Positions 16,903 to 26,529 are shown, numbered from the stretch's first letter. The stretch: 42,153 nucleotides of DNA from UBA8437 sp963582065 (GCA_963582065.1 CAUZRQ010000039.1:1-42153), one strand, 5' to 3'. Made by a program: numbers and translations. Notes: a model not told the origin generated them from the letters alone.

Positions 16903-18231
16903 CTAGACCTCCGGCAACACCCACGGCTTCCGCCACTCGGGTCGGCCTCGCATCGCGTTGGCCTCCTTGTCACCAACGAATGTCTCCGTCTTGGTGTCCA
17001 GCACCAGCTTGCGACCCAGGCGAGCCGAGATGTTTCCGGAATGGCAGAGCACGCTGGCCGGGTGACCGACGGTCTCGAGATCGCAGTAGGGCTTCTTGCG
17101 ACTCTTGATGCAGTCGATGAAGTTCTGGACGTGTGGCTTCTCGTGGCTGTCACCGTCACCGGCGGCCACCTGGCCACTGCGGTCGTAGGCCCGCCAGCGA
17201 CGGTTGCCCAGCACCACGTATCCGTTCTCACCAAAGACGGCCGCTCCCTCGGACTCGCCCAGGTACTGGTACGGACACCAGACACGCATCTCGTAGGTCA
17301 GAATCCTCGGGTGACGGCCCGAGTACTCGTAGTTGACCTGCAGCGTGTCGGGGAATTCCTGGCAGTCGTTGAAGTACCACTTGCCACCGCTGGCCGAGAT
17401 GCCGGTCGGCAGCCCCAGCGGGTCCTCTTTCTGTGCCTCGATCGCCGCCTGCAGACCGGCGACAGCCATGTCGATCCGGTGCACACCGTCGTTGCCGAGG
17501 TCACCGGTGCCGTAATCGAAGAACCATCGCCAGCGGCCATGGAACCGGTTGACGTTGAAGGGACGCTTCGGAGCCGCACCGCACCACATGTCGTAATTGA
17601 CGCCGGCCGGAACCTGACTGTCCTTGGGAAACCCGATCGAACCCTGGCGGGAACTCTCCCACGCCTTGGCCACCAGGCAACGGCCCAGGGCGCCGGTCTT
17701 GATGTAGGCCAGGGCCGTCTGCATCCGCTTGGTCGACCGGTGCTGCGAGCCCATCTGGCAGATCCGCTTGTGCTTCTTCATCGCCGCGACCATCCGCATG
17801 CCTTCGACGATGTTGTGACTGTCGGGCTTCTCGACGTAAACGTCCTTGCCAGCCAGCATGGCCATGATCGAAGGGATCGCGTGCCAGTGGTCGGGGGTGC
17901 CGACGACGATCGCGTCCAGTGAGTTGTCGTCAATCAGGTGGCGGAAGTCCCCGGTCGTCTTCGGTTTCTTGCCCTGCCGCCGGTAGACCTCTTCAACCGC
18001 CCGGGGCAGTCGGCGAGGATCGAGATCGGCGATGATGACGATTTCGGCGTTGGCGTTTTCGGCAAACGACCGGTTCAGCGACAACGCCCGTCCGCCGGCT
18101 CCGATCACGCCCACCCGCACCCGCTCGTTGGCGGCCGCTTTCTTCGACTCGCCCTGGAGCCGAGTCGAGCCGACGGTCGCGACCCCGGCGGCTGCTCCCG
18201 CCAAGAACCCTCTGCGATTGACTTCCGACAT
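16903..18231 (-). CDS. Exported Gfo/Idh/MocA-family oxidoreductase
   Basis: The 442-residue protein has a Tat signal (NRRGFLAGAAAGVATVGS) and then an N-terminal Rossmann domain (VRVGVIGAGGRALSL, GTPDHWHAIP, KDVYVEKP with the catalytic-type EKP motif). The C-terminal domain contains GTGDLGNDGVHRIDMA. Family members are NAD(P)-dependent sugar or inositol dehydrogenases; Tat-exported relatives, which can carry tightly bound cofactor, are abundant in planctomycetes. The length (about 440) and the AAPKRPFNVNRFHGRWRWFF-type segment are typical of that planctomycete group. The substrate cannot be told from the sequence. It is convergent with the PDZ gene and divergent from the pseudouridine synthase. 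Confidence 0.92.
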   Translation of the reverse strand: MSEVNRRGFLAGAAAGVATVGSTRLQGESKKAAANERVRVGVIGAGGRALSLNRSFAENANAEIVIIADLDPRRLPRAVEEVYRRQGKKPKTTGDFRHLIDDNSLDAIVVGTPDHWHAIPSIMAMLAGKDVYVEKPDSHNIVEGMRMVAAMKKHKRICQMGSQHRSTKRMQTALAYIKTGALGRCLVAKAWESSRQGSIGFPKDSQVPAGVNYDMWCGAAPKRPFNVNRFHGRWRWFFDYGTGDLGNDGVHRIDMAVAGLQAAIEAQKEDPLGLPTGISASGGKWYFNDCQEFPDTLQVNYEYSGRHPRILTYEMRVWCPYQYLGESEGAAVFGENGYVVLGNRRWRAYDRSGQVAAGDGDSHEKPHVQNFIDCIKSRKKPYCDLETVGHPASVLCHSGNISARLGRKLVLDTKTETFVGDKEANAMRGRPEWRKPWVLPEV

Positions 18232-18342
18232 CCGTCTGTCCTCTCTGGTTCCCGTTCCTCGCGTATTTCCCGATCACGAGACGCCACCACCCGGGCGGGC
18301 TATGATCGTGAACTGGTGTCATTGTGCCCGCTGCGATTCTCG

Positions 18343-19350
18343 ATGTCGAACGAAAACCCGCTCACACCGCCCTCCTTGCCGGAAGTTCGCTTTCCGGTCG
18401 CCGAGTACCTTGGCGGTCGACGAATCGACGCGGTCGTCGGGCAAGAACTCCGCAACCACACCCGGTTCCGCATTCACCGACTGGTACGGGCCGGGGCCGT
18501 CCGCATCGACGGCCAGGTGGCCGATATCCGGCGACGGGTCTATCCGGGTCAGCAGATCACCGTCCGTTTGCTCGAACCGCCCGACAAGTTGCTCAGGGCC
18601 ACGCCGACGCCGCTGGAGGTGATCTACGAGGACCAGTGGCTGGTGGCGGTCAACAAGCCGGCCGGGATGATCATCCACCCGGCCGAGGTCGATCGGGCCG
18701 ACACGCTCGTCAATGCCCTACAGTGGCACCTCGACCAGACGGCCGCCGCCACGGGATTGCTGCGGCCCGGCATCGTCCATCGCCTGGATCGTGACACCTC
18801 CGGCGTCGTGGTCACCACCAAGGACCATCTCTCTCATCGCCGTCTCTCGATCAGCTTCCAGGAACGGACCATCCGGAAGGTCTATTTCGCGGTGGTCGAA
18901 GGGCGGCCCGCAGACGACAACGGGACCATCGACACCCCAATTGGCAAGGTCGCCGACCCGGAATCCAACCTCGTCTCGGCCGCACCCGACGCGATCAACC
19001 CGCGATCGGCCCGAACCGACTACAGCGTGCTCGAGAAGTTCGACGGATGGTCACTGGTTGAAGCCCGGCCGCTGACCGGCCGGTTCCACCAGATCCGTGT
19101 CCACCTCGCCTCGATCGGTCACCCGCTTCTGGGGGAACCGTTCTACGGCCACGGTGGTGACATTCGACGCGACCGGAACGGGATGTTGCTGATCGAACCG
19201 CCCTCGGATCCACCGTGGCCGGCCATCGGGCGTCACGCGTTGCATGCCCGGTCGTTGTCGTTCGAACATCCGATCACCGGTCGTCCGCTGACGATCGAAT
19301 CGCCACTCGCCGATGACCTGTCACGAATGCTGGCCGATGCCCGTGGCTGA
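18343..19350 (+). CDS. RluA-family RNA pseudouridine synthase
   Basis: The 335-residue protein has an S4 RNA-binding domain (about 20-78: RIDAVVGQELRNHTRFRIHR) followed by the RluA catalytic domain. Asp149 in HRLDRDTSGVV is the catalytic residue. NKPAGMIIHP and GRFHQIRVHLASIGHPLLG are also conserved motifs. It isomerises uridine to pseudouridine in rRNA or tRNA; RluD-like (23S helix 69) is the closest architecture, but the target is not certain. The ATG at 18343 was chosen because the frame upstream to 17938 is antisense to the oxidoreductase gene and lacks family features. TATGAT at 18301-18306 may be its -10 box. Confidence 0.93.
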   Translation: MSNENPLTPPSLPEVRFPVAEYLGGRRIDAVVGQELRNHTRFRIHRLVRAGAVRIDGQVADIRRRVYPGQQITVRLLEPPDKLLRATPTPLEVIYEDQWLVAVNKPAGMIIHPAEVDRADTLVNALQWHLDQTAAATGLLRPGIVHRLDRDTSGVVVTTKDHLSHRRLSISFQERTIRKVYFAVVEGRPADDNGTIDTPIGKVADPESNLVSAAPDAINPRSARTDYSVLEKFDGWSLVEARPLTGRFHQIRVHLASIGHPLLGEPFYGHGGDIRRDRNGMLLIEPPSDPPWPAIGRHALHARSLSFEHPITGRPLTIESPLADDLSRMLADARG

Positions 19351-19359
19351 CCGGTCACC

Positions 19360-20604
19360 TCAGATGCTATCGATCCGCCAGGCGGGACGTTCGTGAGAGG
19401 CCGACGGGGTCACCTCGGGCACAGCTGGTTGCTCCGGCTCCACTCCGACCATCGACGTTGCCGCCTCACGCAACATCTCATCGCCGCCGCACGTCGATAG
19501 CAGCCGATCAACCGTCAGCCGCCGTCGCATCGCGGCAGCCACCCGTCCGATCGAACCCGCCACACCGGGTCCGATCGCATGCACCCCCAGCACACGGCCG
19601 CTGCGGCGGGTCCAAAGCAATTTCAGGGAATTGGTCGCGCCGCGAACGAACCCGGCCCGGCCCGCCTCGTAGTCGACGCCCTCGGACATCAGGTCCTCGG
19701 TCGTCCGACCCGCCTGCAGGATCTCGGGACGGGTGCCACTGGATGTCACCGCGGCTGCCGGTCCGCGTTCGAAACCGCCCGAAAACAACACGTCGACGGC
19801 CAGCCGCTTGCCCTGGTCCAACGAATGCCGCAGCCAGCTCGGGTATCCGATCACCGAACCCACCGCGCGAATGCCCTCGACCCATGTTCCGAATCGATCG
19901 TCACACCACAGACGGCCTCGTTCGTCGGTCTCCAGGCCGACCGACTCCAAGCCGAGAGTGTCGGTGTTCCCGCTGCGACCGACTGCCACCACCACCCGGT
20001 CGAATCTCTCCAGGTCGCCACCGGCCAAAACCACGGACGCACCATCAACAGTCGGGCCAAGCTCGACAATTTCCTCGCCCAACCGCAACACGACGCCCGA
20101 ACCTCCGATCTCCTCCACCATCATGTCCACCAGCTCCGAATCGCATTCCTCCAGCAGGCGATGGCGACGGTCAAACAGCGTCACTTCCACTCCGGTCGTC
20201 GACAGCAACGTGGCCGCTCGCAGTCCGTCCCGACCGGCGCCGACGACCGCCACCCGTTCGGCGGATGCCGCACGCTCGAACGAGTCGGAATCGAGCACCC
20301 GATCCTGGTCCACCGCAAACGACGAGGGGAACCACGGCCGACTGCCCGTCCCGATCACCACCGTCTCACCGCACAACCGGTCGACCCCCCCAGAAGTGGT
20401 GACTTCCAGGACACCACCCGACACGAATCGCGGCAGGCCCATCATGACACGAACCTGGTCGTTGCCCACCGCTGGCTGGCTCCCTGTTCCGGGGACCACC
20501 AGCATCACGCGGGCGCTTCGGGATGCAGCTTCATGAGCCACCTCGTGACCCACTCGGTCACCACCGATGACCACCAGGTCCCAATGCGATTGATTGCTCG
20601 ACAT
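19360..20604 (-). CDS. SthA-like pyridine nucleotide oxidoreductase with eroded FAD site
   Basis: This 414-residue protein aligns along its length with soluble transhydrogenase/dihydrolipoamide dehydrogenase-like flavoproteins: VIGTGSRP, RVLDSDSF, the GRSGNTDTL block, VIGYPSWLRHSLDQGKRLA, the dimerisation domain with VLGVHAIGPG. The second dinucleotide fold is intact (VVGAGRDG, 121-127). The FAD side is not: the first fold reads GGDRVG (14-19) instead of GxGxxG, the segment of about 50 residues with GG-C and the CxxxxC or IPSK region is missing, and the GD of the FAD ribityl motif is Gly-Ser (Ser250 in AVGSVIGYP). It probably binds NAD(P) but perhaps not FAD. Function is unknown; a redox sensor or a decaying gene are options. 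It lies convergent with and 9 bases from the RluA-type gene. Confidence 0.75.
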   Translation of the reverse strand: MSSNQSHWDLVVIGGDRVGHEVAHEAASRSARVMLVVPGTGSQPAVGNDQVRVMMGLPRFVSGGVLEVTTSGGVDRLCGETVVIGTGSRPWFPSSFAVDQDRVLDSDSFERAASAERVAVVGAGRDGLRAATLLSTTGVEVTLFDRRHRLLEECDSELVDMMVEEIGGSGVVLRLGEEIVELGPTVDGASVVLAGGDLERFDRVVVAVGRSGNTDTLGLESVGLETDERGRLWCDDRFGTWVEGIRAVGSVIGYPSWLRHSLDQGKRLAVDVLFSGGFERGPAAAVTSSGTRPEILQAGRTTEDLMSEGVDYEAGRAGFVRGATNSLKLLWTRRSGRVLGVHAIGPGVAGSIGRVAAAMRRRLTVDRLLSTCGGDEMLREAATSMVGVEPEQPAVPEVTPSASHERPAWRIDSI

Positions 20605-20852
20605 CGCCAGTCTCCACAGCCACTCGGGCCGGTATGTCCACGGGGATACACGGCCCGCAAAACGAAGGCCGCAACCCCATATGCGCCATGGAGACGATCA
20701 GGCAAAATAAAAAGGGAAGGCAGAACAGATAACTCACGGAAGATAGGGGTGTTGTTTCCGGTTGTAGGGACTGTACGCACGGCCATGGCTGTTGTCGTAA
20801 GTCAATTCATTTCAATGCGTTGTATCACCAGAACGGAAAAACCAAGCGTTGC

Positions 20853-21524
20853 CTACTCCGGTTCGTAGGGGCCGCCCTCCGGCAACAAGGGTTCCAGGGG
20901 ACAGCCGTCGCACCGAGGTCGACTGCCGCAGTGGAGCCGCCCGACCTGGTTGATCAGCCACGAGGTCTCCGGCAGTGGCGAGTCGGCCAATTGTGCGGCC
21001 TGCTGAAACAGGTGCTGCCACTCGTCGTACTCGAATTCGAGTCCGCTCCATCCGTGTCGGCAACCGACGCGCAGTGCGGCACGCGAGAGCGGCATGGTGG
21101 GGAGCCCGAGCACCAGCAGCAGGATACGATCGACCAGTTCGTGGCCCACCCCACGGATGGCGGTCAATTCCGCGCGCCGCCGCTCGTGATCCTCGCACCA
21201 CGACTCGTCCGGATCATCTCCCGGCCACCAGTTGGCCAGTGCCTGCAATGCTCCGGCGCGTCGTTGATCCCGACCGGTCGTCTTGAGCGATTCCTGCAGG
21301 ACTTCAACCGGCAGGTCGACCAGTTGTTCGGGTCGATCGAGTGCAACAGGAGACGAACCGGCGATTGACGGTTTCGCCGCACCGGCCACGACATCGACCA
21401 AGGTGGTCCAGCGTCCCGGCGTCTGGCCAGCGGGGCCCGCTCCGGACACCCCGTAGGCCGCTCGCAGCCTCTTGATCGCTTCACCCAGTCTCTGCGTGCT
21501 CATCGCCCCGGTTTGCCGCTCCAT
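20853..21524 (-). CDS. Endonuclease III-like (HhH-GPD) protein without catalytic residues
   Basis: The 223-residue protein has the HhH-GPD layout of Nth. The hairpin reads ELTAIRGVGHELVDRILL (119-136), where the catalytic Lys of the GVGRKTA motif is Glu129. The catalytic Asp of VDTH is Ser147 in TMPLSRAALRV. The C-terminal iron-sulfur loop has Cys199, Cys205 and Cys208, but the fourth Cys is Leu214 and the first spacing is five, not six. It is thus unlikely to be an active bifunctional glycosylase/lyase. It may bind DNA, or use a different mechanism. The ATG at 21503 (MSTQRLGEAI) is an equally good start. The 248-base gap to the SthA-like gene (20605-20852) is AT-rich in part and holds no gene I can support. 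Confidence 0.75.
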   Translation of the reverse strand: MERQTGAMSTQRLGEAIKRLRAAYGVSGAGPAGQTPGRWTTLVDVVAGAAKPSIAGSSPVALDRPEQLVDLPVEVLQESLKTTGRDQRRAGALQALANWWPGDDPDESWCEDHERRRAELTAIRGVGHELVDRILLLVLGLPTMPLSRAALRVGCRHGWSGLEFEYDEWQHLFQQAAQLADSPLPETSWLINQVGRLHCGSRPRCDGCPLEPLLPEGGPYEPE

Positions 21525-21633
21525 CGTCGAGCCCGATTCTCACATGATGCCGCCGAACGTCATCGCGGGCAACCGGAAACGGCACGGTCGGCGGCTTGCC
21601 GCAATTGCCACCGGGTCGGTAAATAGGGAGTCC

Positions 21634-24600
21634 ATGAAGCCGTGGGAATTCTGGATTGATGTCGGCGGCACATTCACCGACTGCATAGCCTGTTCGCCCG
21701 AAGACGACCTGGTCCCGCTGAAGGTACTCAGTTCGGCCGTCACCAAGGGACGGGTCCAGCAGGTGGTGGGCACCGACCGCCTGGTCGACTCGTCGCGAAC
21801 CGCCGACCCGGCCGACTTCTGGGTGGGGTATCCGTTGCGGTGCCTGGACCGGTACGGGCATCCCTTGCTGGAAGCCAGCGTCACCGCCTTCGACGTGCTG
21901 ACAGGTCGATTGACGATCGACCAGGTGCTGCCCGATTCGATCCGACCGGGGACCACCTACGAGCTGGTTTCTCCCGAAGAAGCTCCGATCCTGGCCATCC
22001 GCCATGTGCTCTCGCTGCGACTCGACGAACCGATTCCCGAAGTTTCGGTGAGGCTGGGCACCACCCGGGGAACCAACGCGCTTTTGACTCGCGAAGGTGC
22101 CCGCACGGTGCTGGTCACCACCCGCGGATTTGCCGACATCCCCCTGATCGGCAACCAGGACCGTCCGCGGCTCTTCGACCTGGTGATCCGAAAGCCCGAA
22201 CCTCTGTTCGAACGGGTCGTCGAGGTGGACGAGCGTATCGACGCCGATGGCAACGTGTTGTCCCCACCGCAACTCCAGGACGTCCAGCAAGAACTCCAGG
22301 CGGCCGTGGCCGACGGGATCGAGTCGATTGCGATCTGCCTGTTGCATTCGTTCGCCAACAGCGATCACGAGGAGCAGATCGAAGCAGCGGCGCGGAGCGC
22401 GGGCTTCAGCGAGGTCAGCCGTTCGAGCCAGCTCTCACCGCTGATCAAGATTGTCAGCCGCACCGACACCACGCTGGTCGATGCCTACCTCAACCCGATC
22501 CTCCGCCAGTACGTCACCCGGCTCCGTGGTTCGCTGGGCTCCAGTTCACTGAAGATCATGACTTCGGCCGGCGGCCTGGTTGACGCTGACCGTTTTGTCG
22601 GCAAGGACAGTATCCTGTCCGGGCCGGCCGGGGGAGTGATCGGTTTTTCTCGGGTCGCCGAGCGTGCCGGATTCGCCCGCTCGATCGGCTTCGACATGGG
22701 CGGCACCAGCACGGACGTTTCCCGGTACGACGGGAGTTACGAGCGGGAATTCGAAACCACCAAGGCGGGAGTGAGGATCGTCTCGCCGATGCTGGCCATC
22801 GAGACGGTCGCCGCCGGCGGGGGCAGCATCTGCGAATTCGACGGCGTCAAGCTCGCCGTCGGCCCGGCCAGTGCCGGCGCCGATCCCGGCCCGGCCTGTT
22901 ACGGGCGCGGCGGACCGCTGACCGTCACCGACCTCAACGTCCACCTCGGCCGGATCCTTCCGGACCGCTTCCCGTTCCCGCTCGACACCGAAGCGGTCGC
23001 CATGCGACTCGAAGCCCTCTGCGACCGCATCGCCGAGTCCCCGATGGGCCGCCGCTACACGCCGACCGAACTCGCCGAGGGATTCCTGCAGATCGCGATC
23101 GCCAACATGGTCCGAGCAATCCGCAACATCTCGGTCGCTCGCGGCTACGATCCGGCCGACTACGTACTGGTCACCTTCGGCGGTGCCGGTGGCCAGCATG
23201 CGTGTTCGATCGCCAGAGAACTGGGCATCCGTGATGTGCTGGTGCACTCCTACGCCGGGATCCTCAGCGCCTACGGCATGGGCCTGGCCGACGTGAGACG
23301 GTTTGCCGAACGCAGCGTACTGCGACCCTACGACGACCAGATACTCGGCAGCCTCGAGACAGTCTTTGCCGAACTGGAAACCGGGACGACCGACGAAGTC
23401 CGGGCCGAGGGGATTCCTGACGAACGGATCGGGAAACCACGGCGAACACTCGAAATCCGCTACATGGGAGTCGAGGCGGTCATCCCGGTCCCCTGCCCCG
23501 ACGATGGCGATTACGCCACCAGGTACCACCAGTTGCACCAGCAGCTCTACGGGTACGCCCACGACGGTCGGCAGTTGGAGATCACCGCAGCGAGAGTCGA
23601 GGTTGTCGGCACCACGGCCGACCCGCCCTTGCAGACCTCTGCCGCCGTGCCACGATCGCCGGAACCCACGGAAACCACCACGTCCGTCTTCGACGGCCGC
23701 GGCTGTGACACCGACGTCTTTCTCCGCGAGAACCTGAATCCCGGGGACCGGATTGACGGCCCGGCGATCGTCTGCGAATCAACATCCACGGTTGTCATCG
23801 AACCGGGATACTCGGCCGAGATCACCGAGCGGGACGAAGTGCTGATCCGGCAGGACGCCGGCCAACAGGCGGTTGCAGAAGTGTCGACCGAAGCCGACCC
23901 GGTGATGCTCGAGATCTTCAACAACCTCTTCGCATCAATCGCCGAACAGATGGGCCTGACGCTGCAAAAGACCAGCTTCTCGACCAACGTCAAGGAACGG
24001 CTCGATTTCAGCTGCGCTATCTTCTCGGCCGCCGGCGACCTGGTCGTCAACGCCCCGCACATCCCGGTTCACCTGGGTGCGATGAGTGAGACCGTCAAGA
24101 GAATCCTGGCCGACAACCCCGACATGTCCCCGGGAGACGTGTTCGTCACCAACGACCCCTACCGTGGCGGTTCGCACCTGCCCGACGTGACGATCGTCAC
24201 CCCGGTCCATCACGTCGACGACGGTCGACTGCTGTTCTTCACCGCCAGCCGAGCCCATCACGCCGAGATCGGCGGCATCGTCCCCGGCAGCATGCCGCCG
24301 TTCTCCAGGAACCTCGGTGAGGAGGGCGTGCTGATCCGCAACTTCCGTCTGGTCGACCGGGGAATCTCGCGCGAAGACGCACTGCGCGAGATGCTCTCAT
24401 CGGGCGATCACCCCAGCCGCAACGTCGCCGAGAACCTGGCCGATGTTTCGGCCCAGGTGGCAGCCAACAACAGTGGAGTGGTGCAACTGGGGCGACTGGT
24501 CGAGAGGTACTCACTGGAGGTCGTCGAGGCCTACATGAGGCACATCCAGCGGGCGGCATCGGAGAAAATGAGGCTGGCGTTGGCCGCGATTCCCGACGGG

Positions 24601-25452
24601 AACTACAGCCGCACCGACCAGTTGGACAACGGCTCGCCGATCAGCGTGTCGATCTCGATCTCCGGAGACACGGCCGAGGTCGATTTCGCCGGCACCGGCG
24701 AAGTCATGGATTCGAACCTCAACGCCAACCGTGCCATCGTCACCGCCGCCTGCCTGTACGTGTTCCGCTGCCTGATCAACGAGGACATCCCCCTGAACAG
24801 CGGCGTGCTGGAACCGGTCACCATTCATCTGCCCGAGTGCCTGCTGAACCCGCCCGAGCAGTCGGAGCCTTCAAGGAGTGCCGCTGTGGTCGGCGGAAAC
24901 GTGGAGACCAGCCAGAGAGTGGTCGACACTCTGCTGGGTGCCCTGGGTGTGGCCGCAGCCAGCCAGGGGACGATGAACAATCTGACGTTCGGCGACGAGA
25001 CGTTCGGTTACTACGAGACCATCTGCGGGGGGGCCGGGGCCACGCCCGATGCCGACGGCACCGATGCGGTCCACACGCACATGACCAACACGAGATTGAC
25101 CGATGTCGAGGTGATCGAGCGGCGGTACCCGGTGCGGGTGCACGAGTTCTCGATCCGCACCGGGTCCGGTGGGAGTGGTCGATTTCGGGGCGGTGACGGG
25201 ATCGTCCGTCGCATCGAGTTCCTCCGTTCACTGTCGGTTTCGATCCTCTCGGAACGACGTGGCCCGGCCGCTCCGTTCGGCCTCGACGGAGGCCAACCGG
25301 GGCAGGTCGGCCGGAACCTGCTGCAGCCGGCCGACGGATCCGAAGAACAGGACCTCGGCGGAAAGGTCCAACTCGACATCTCGCCCGGCGACGTGCTGAC
25401 GATTCTCACCCCGGGGGGCGGTGGTGTCGGAGAACCGGGCGGTCGAGATTGA
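21634..25452 (+). CDS. Fused HyuA-HyuB 5-oxoprolinase/hydantoinase
   Basis: This 1272-residue protein joins a HyuA half (about 1-700) and a HyuB half (about 755-1272), as in ATP-dependent 5-oxoprolinase (OPLAH). The start MKPWEFWIDVGGTFTDCIA is the actin-like ATP-binding motif; RLGTTRGTNALLTR, GFDMGGTSTDVS and GGAGGQHACSIA follow. The HyuB half starts near DPVMLEIFNNLF and has FVTNDPYRGGSHLPDVT and FTASRAHHAEIGG with probable metal/substrate His. Fused enzymes hydrolyse 5-oxoproline to glutamate, or hydantoins and related cyclic amides. The ATG at 21634 has GGAG five bases upstream; the open frame to 21472 lacks similarity. A DUF1445 gene 1.2 kb downstream suggests a link to 5-oxoproline/D-glutamate metabolism. 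Confidence 0.93.
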   Translation: MKPWEFWIDVGGTFTDCIACSPEDDLVPLKVLSSAVTKGRVQQVVGTDRLVDSSRTADPADFWVGYPLRCLDRYGHPLLEASVTAFDVLTGRLTIDQVLPDSIRPGTTYELVSPEEAPILAIRHVLSLRLDEPIPEVSVRLGTTRGTNALLTREGARTVLVTTRGFADIPLIGNQDRPRLFDLVIRKPEPLFERVVEVDERIDADGNVLSPPQLQDVQQELQAAVADGIESIAICLLHSFANSDHEEQIEAAARSAGFSEVSRSSQLSPLIKIVSRTDTTLVDAYLNPILRQYVTRLRGSLGSSSLKIMTSAGGLVDADRFVGKDSILSGPAGGVIGFSRVAERAGFARSIGFDMGGTSTDVSRYDGSYEREFETTKAGVRIVSPMLAIETVAAGGGSICEFDGVKLAVGPASAGADPGPACYGRGGPLTVTDLNVHLGRILPDRFPFPLDTEAVAMRLEALCDRIAESPMGRRYTPTELAEGFLQIAIANMVRAIRNISVARGYDPADYVLVTFGGAGGQHACSIARELGIRDVLVHSYAGILSAYGMGLADVRRFAERSVLRPYDDQILGSLETVFAELETGTTDEVRAEGIPDERIGKPRRTLEIRYMGVEAVIPVPCPDDGDYATRYHQLHQQLYGYAHDGRQLEITAARVEVVGTTADPPLQTSAAVPRSPEPTETTTSVFDGRGCDTDVFLRENLNPGDRIDGPAIVCESTSTVVIEPGYSAEITERDEVLIRQDAGQQAVAEVSTEADPVMLEIFNNLFASIAEQMGLTLQKTSFSTNVKERLDFSCAIFSAAGDLVVNAPHIPVHLGAMSETVKRILADNPDMSPGDVFVTNDPYRGGSHLPDVTIVTPVHHVDDGRLLFFTASRAHHAEIGGIVPGSMPPFSRNLGEEGVLIRNFRLVDRGISREDALREMLSSGDHPSRNVAENLADVSAQVAANNSGVVQLGRLVERYSLEVVEAYMRHIQRAASEKMRLALAAIPDGNYSRTDQLDNGSPISVSISISGDTAEVDFAGTGEVMDSNLNANRAIVTAACLYVFRCLINEDIPLNSGVLEPVTIHLPECLLNPPEQSEPSRSAAVVGGNVETSQRVVDTLLGALGVAAASQGTMNNLTFGDETFGYYETICGGAGATPDADGTDAVHTHMTNTRLTDVEVIERRYPVRVHEFSIRTGSGGSGRFRGGDGIVRRIEFLRSLSVSILSERRGPAAPFGLDGGQPGQVGRNLLQPADGSEEQDLGGKVQLDISPGDVLTILTPGGGGVGEPGGRD

Positions 25453-25544
25453 GTTGACCGCGAGGTGACTGGCAGACCCGGAATTGGCCCCCTACGATAC
25501 GCCTCGTTGCCCGCCTCACGTCCCTTGCAGCAAGCGAGACCGCG

Positions 25545-26081
25545 ATGACCCAGAACCGCCGAGCAGAAGTCGACCAGGCACTGGTGGGCGTCGATTTCGA
25601 GACGACCGATTACCAGGTCGAATTCCAGACGACACTGGGACGAATCACCATGGATCTCTGGCCCGATATCGCACCCGGCCATTGTCGCAACATCATCGGG
25701 CTGACCAGCATCGGCTACTACGACGGGATCGTCTTTCACCGGGTGATCGCCGGTTTCATGGCACAGGTCGGTTGTCCCCAGGGCACAGGCACCGGCGGAC
25801 CGGGTTACACGATCGACGCCGAATTCAACGACCGGTTGCACGAGGCGGGCGTGATGTCGATGGCCCGCACCGCCGATCCCAACTCGGCCGGCAGCCAGCT
25901 CTTCCTCTGCCTTGACCGTGTTCCCCACCTCGACCGCCAGTACACCGCATTCGGCAAGACAGCCGACGACGAGAGTCTGCAAACGTTGCTCTCGATCGGC
26001 GGGTTGGCGACCGACGGCCAGGACCGGCCGACGGAGGAGGTTCGGATCGAGTCGAGCCGGGTCATCGAGTCGGCACGCTGA
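25545..26081 (+). CDS. Cyclophilin-type peptidyl-prolyl cis-trans isomerase
   Basis: The 178-residue protein has no signal peptide, so it should be cytoplasmic. Core motifs: EFQTTLGRITMDLWP, YYDGIVFHRVIAGFMAQVG with the catalytic Arg66, GTGTGGPGYTIDAEF, GVMSMARTADPNSAGSQLFL and YTAFGKTA. These are the standard cyclophilin active-site strands, although the usual Trp near the C-terminal part is not present. It catalyses isomerisation of X-Pro bonds during folding. Its last 20 bases overlap the convergent MOSC gene. Confidence 0.93.
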   Translation: MTQNRRAEVDQALVGVDFETTDYQVEFQTTLGRITMDLWPDIAPGHCRNIIGLTSIGYYDGIVFHRVIAGFMAQVGCPQGTGTGGPGYTIDAEFNDRLHEAGVMSMARTADPNSAGSQLFLCLDRVPHLDRQYTAFGKTADDESLQTLLSIGGLATDGQDRPTEEVRIESSRVIESAR

Positions 26082-26529
26082 CGGTGTCGCCAACGCGGAC
26101 GGTGCCACCGGCAACGACCCGAGCGCAGATTCCCCCGTGGCCGTTCATGGCGTTGTAACCGCCGGGCCCCAGGTTCTGCTCCATCCGTTCGCACGGCACG
26201 CACGGCCCGGCCCCTTCGAGCACGACCTCTCCGAGCTGAAAGGTCCGCTCCTGAAGAGCCAGCAGGTTGATGCCGCTGACGACGATGTTGCGACGCAGCA
26301 GGGCGGGGTCGATCGAATCGCGACCGGTCAGCGCCGCCACGGCGGCCAGGTGTTCGTGCTGGATCAGCGTCACCTCGCGATGCGTTTCACTCCCCACCGC
26401 GTGATGCTCGCCCTCGATTCCGGTCCCGGGCTCCAGGCGGCAGTCTCTGCTGGCCGCCACATCTCCTTTGCGTTCACCCGCCCCACCGATCCACTCGACG
26501 CATCCCTCGCCTGAGAATTGATCTTCCAT
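26062..26529 (-). CDS. MOSC-domain protein
   Basis: The 155-residue protein is a stand-alone MOSC domain: LRRNIVVSGINLLAL, FQLGEVVLEGAGPCVPCERM and a final GTVRVGDTV. MOSC domains bind molybdenum cofactor or transfer sulfur; the usual conserved Cys is in GPCVPC (Cys110/Cys113). The start at 26529 (MEDQFSGEGC) has GGAG five bases upstream, better than the open frame to 26616. A Moco enzyme operon begins about 1 kb away on the other strand, so a role in Moco handling or in resistance to N-hydroxylated bases (YiiM-like) is possible. The product is small compared with YiiM (about 220). Confidence 0.85.
   Translation of the reverse strand: MEDQFSGEGCVEWIGGAGERKGDVAASRDCRLEPGTGIEGEHHAVGSETHREVTLIQHEHLAAVAALTGRDSIDPALLRRNIVVSGINLLALQERTFQLGEVVLEGAGPCVPCERMEQNLGPGGYNAMNGHGGICARVVAGGTVRVGDTVSVPTR

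Noticed and set aside
17938..18342. Longer N-terminus for the RluA-type gene (start at 17938)
   Set aside because: The extension is antisense to the Gfo/Idh/MocA gene and has no similarity to pseudouridine synthases.
22546..23562. A 338-codon minus-strand frame opposite the 5-oxoprolinase
   Set aside because: It is antisense to an unbroken conserved protein and has no motif.
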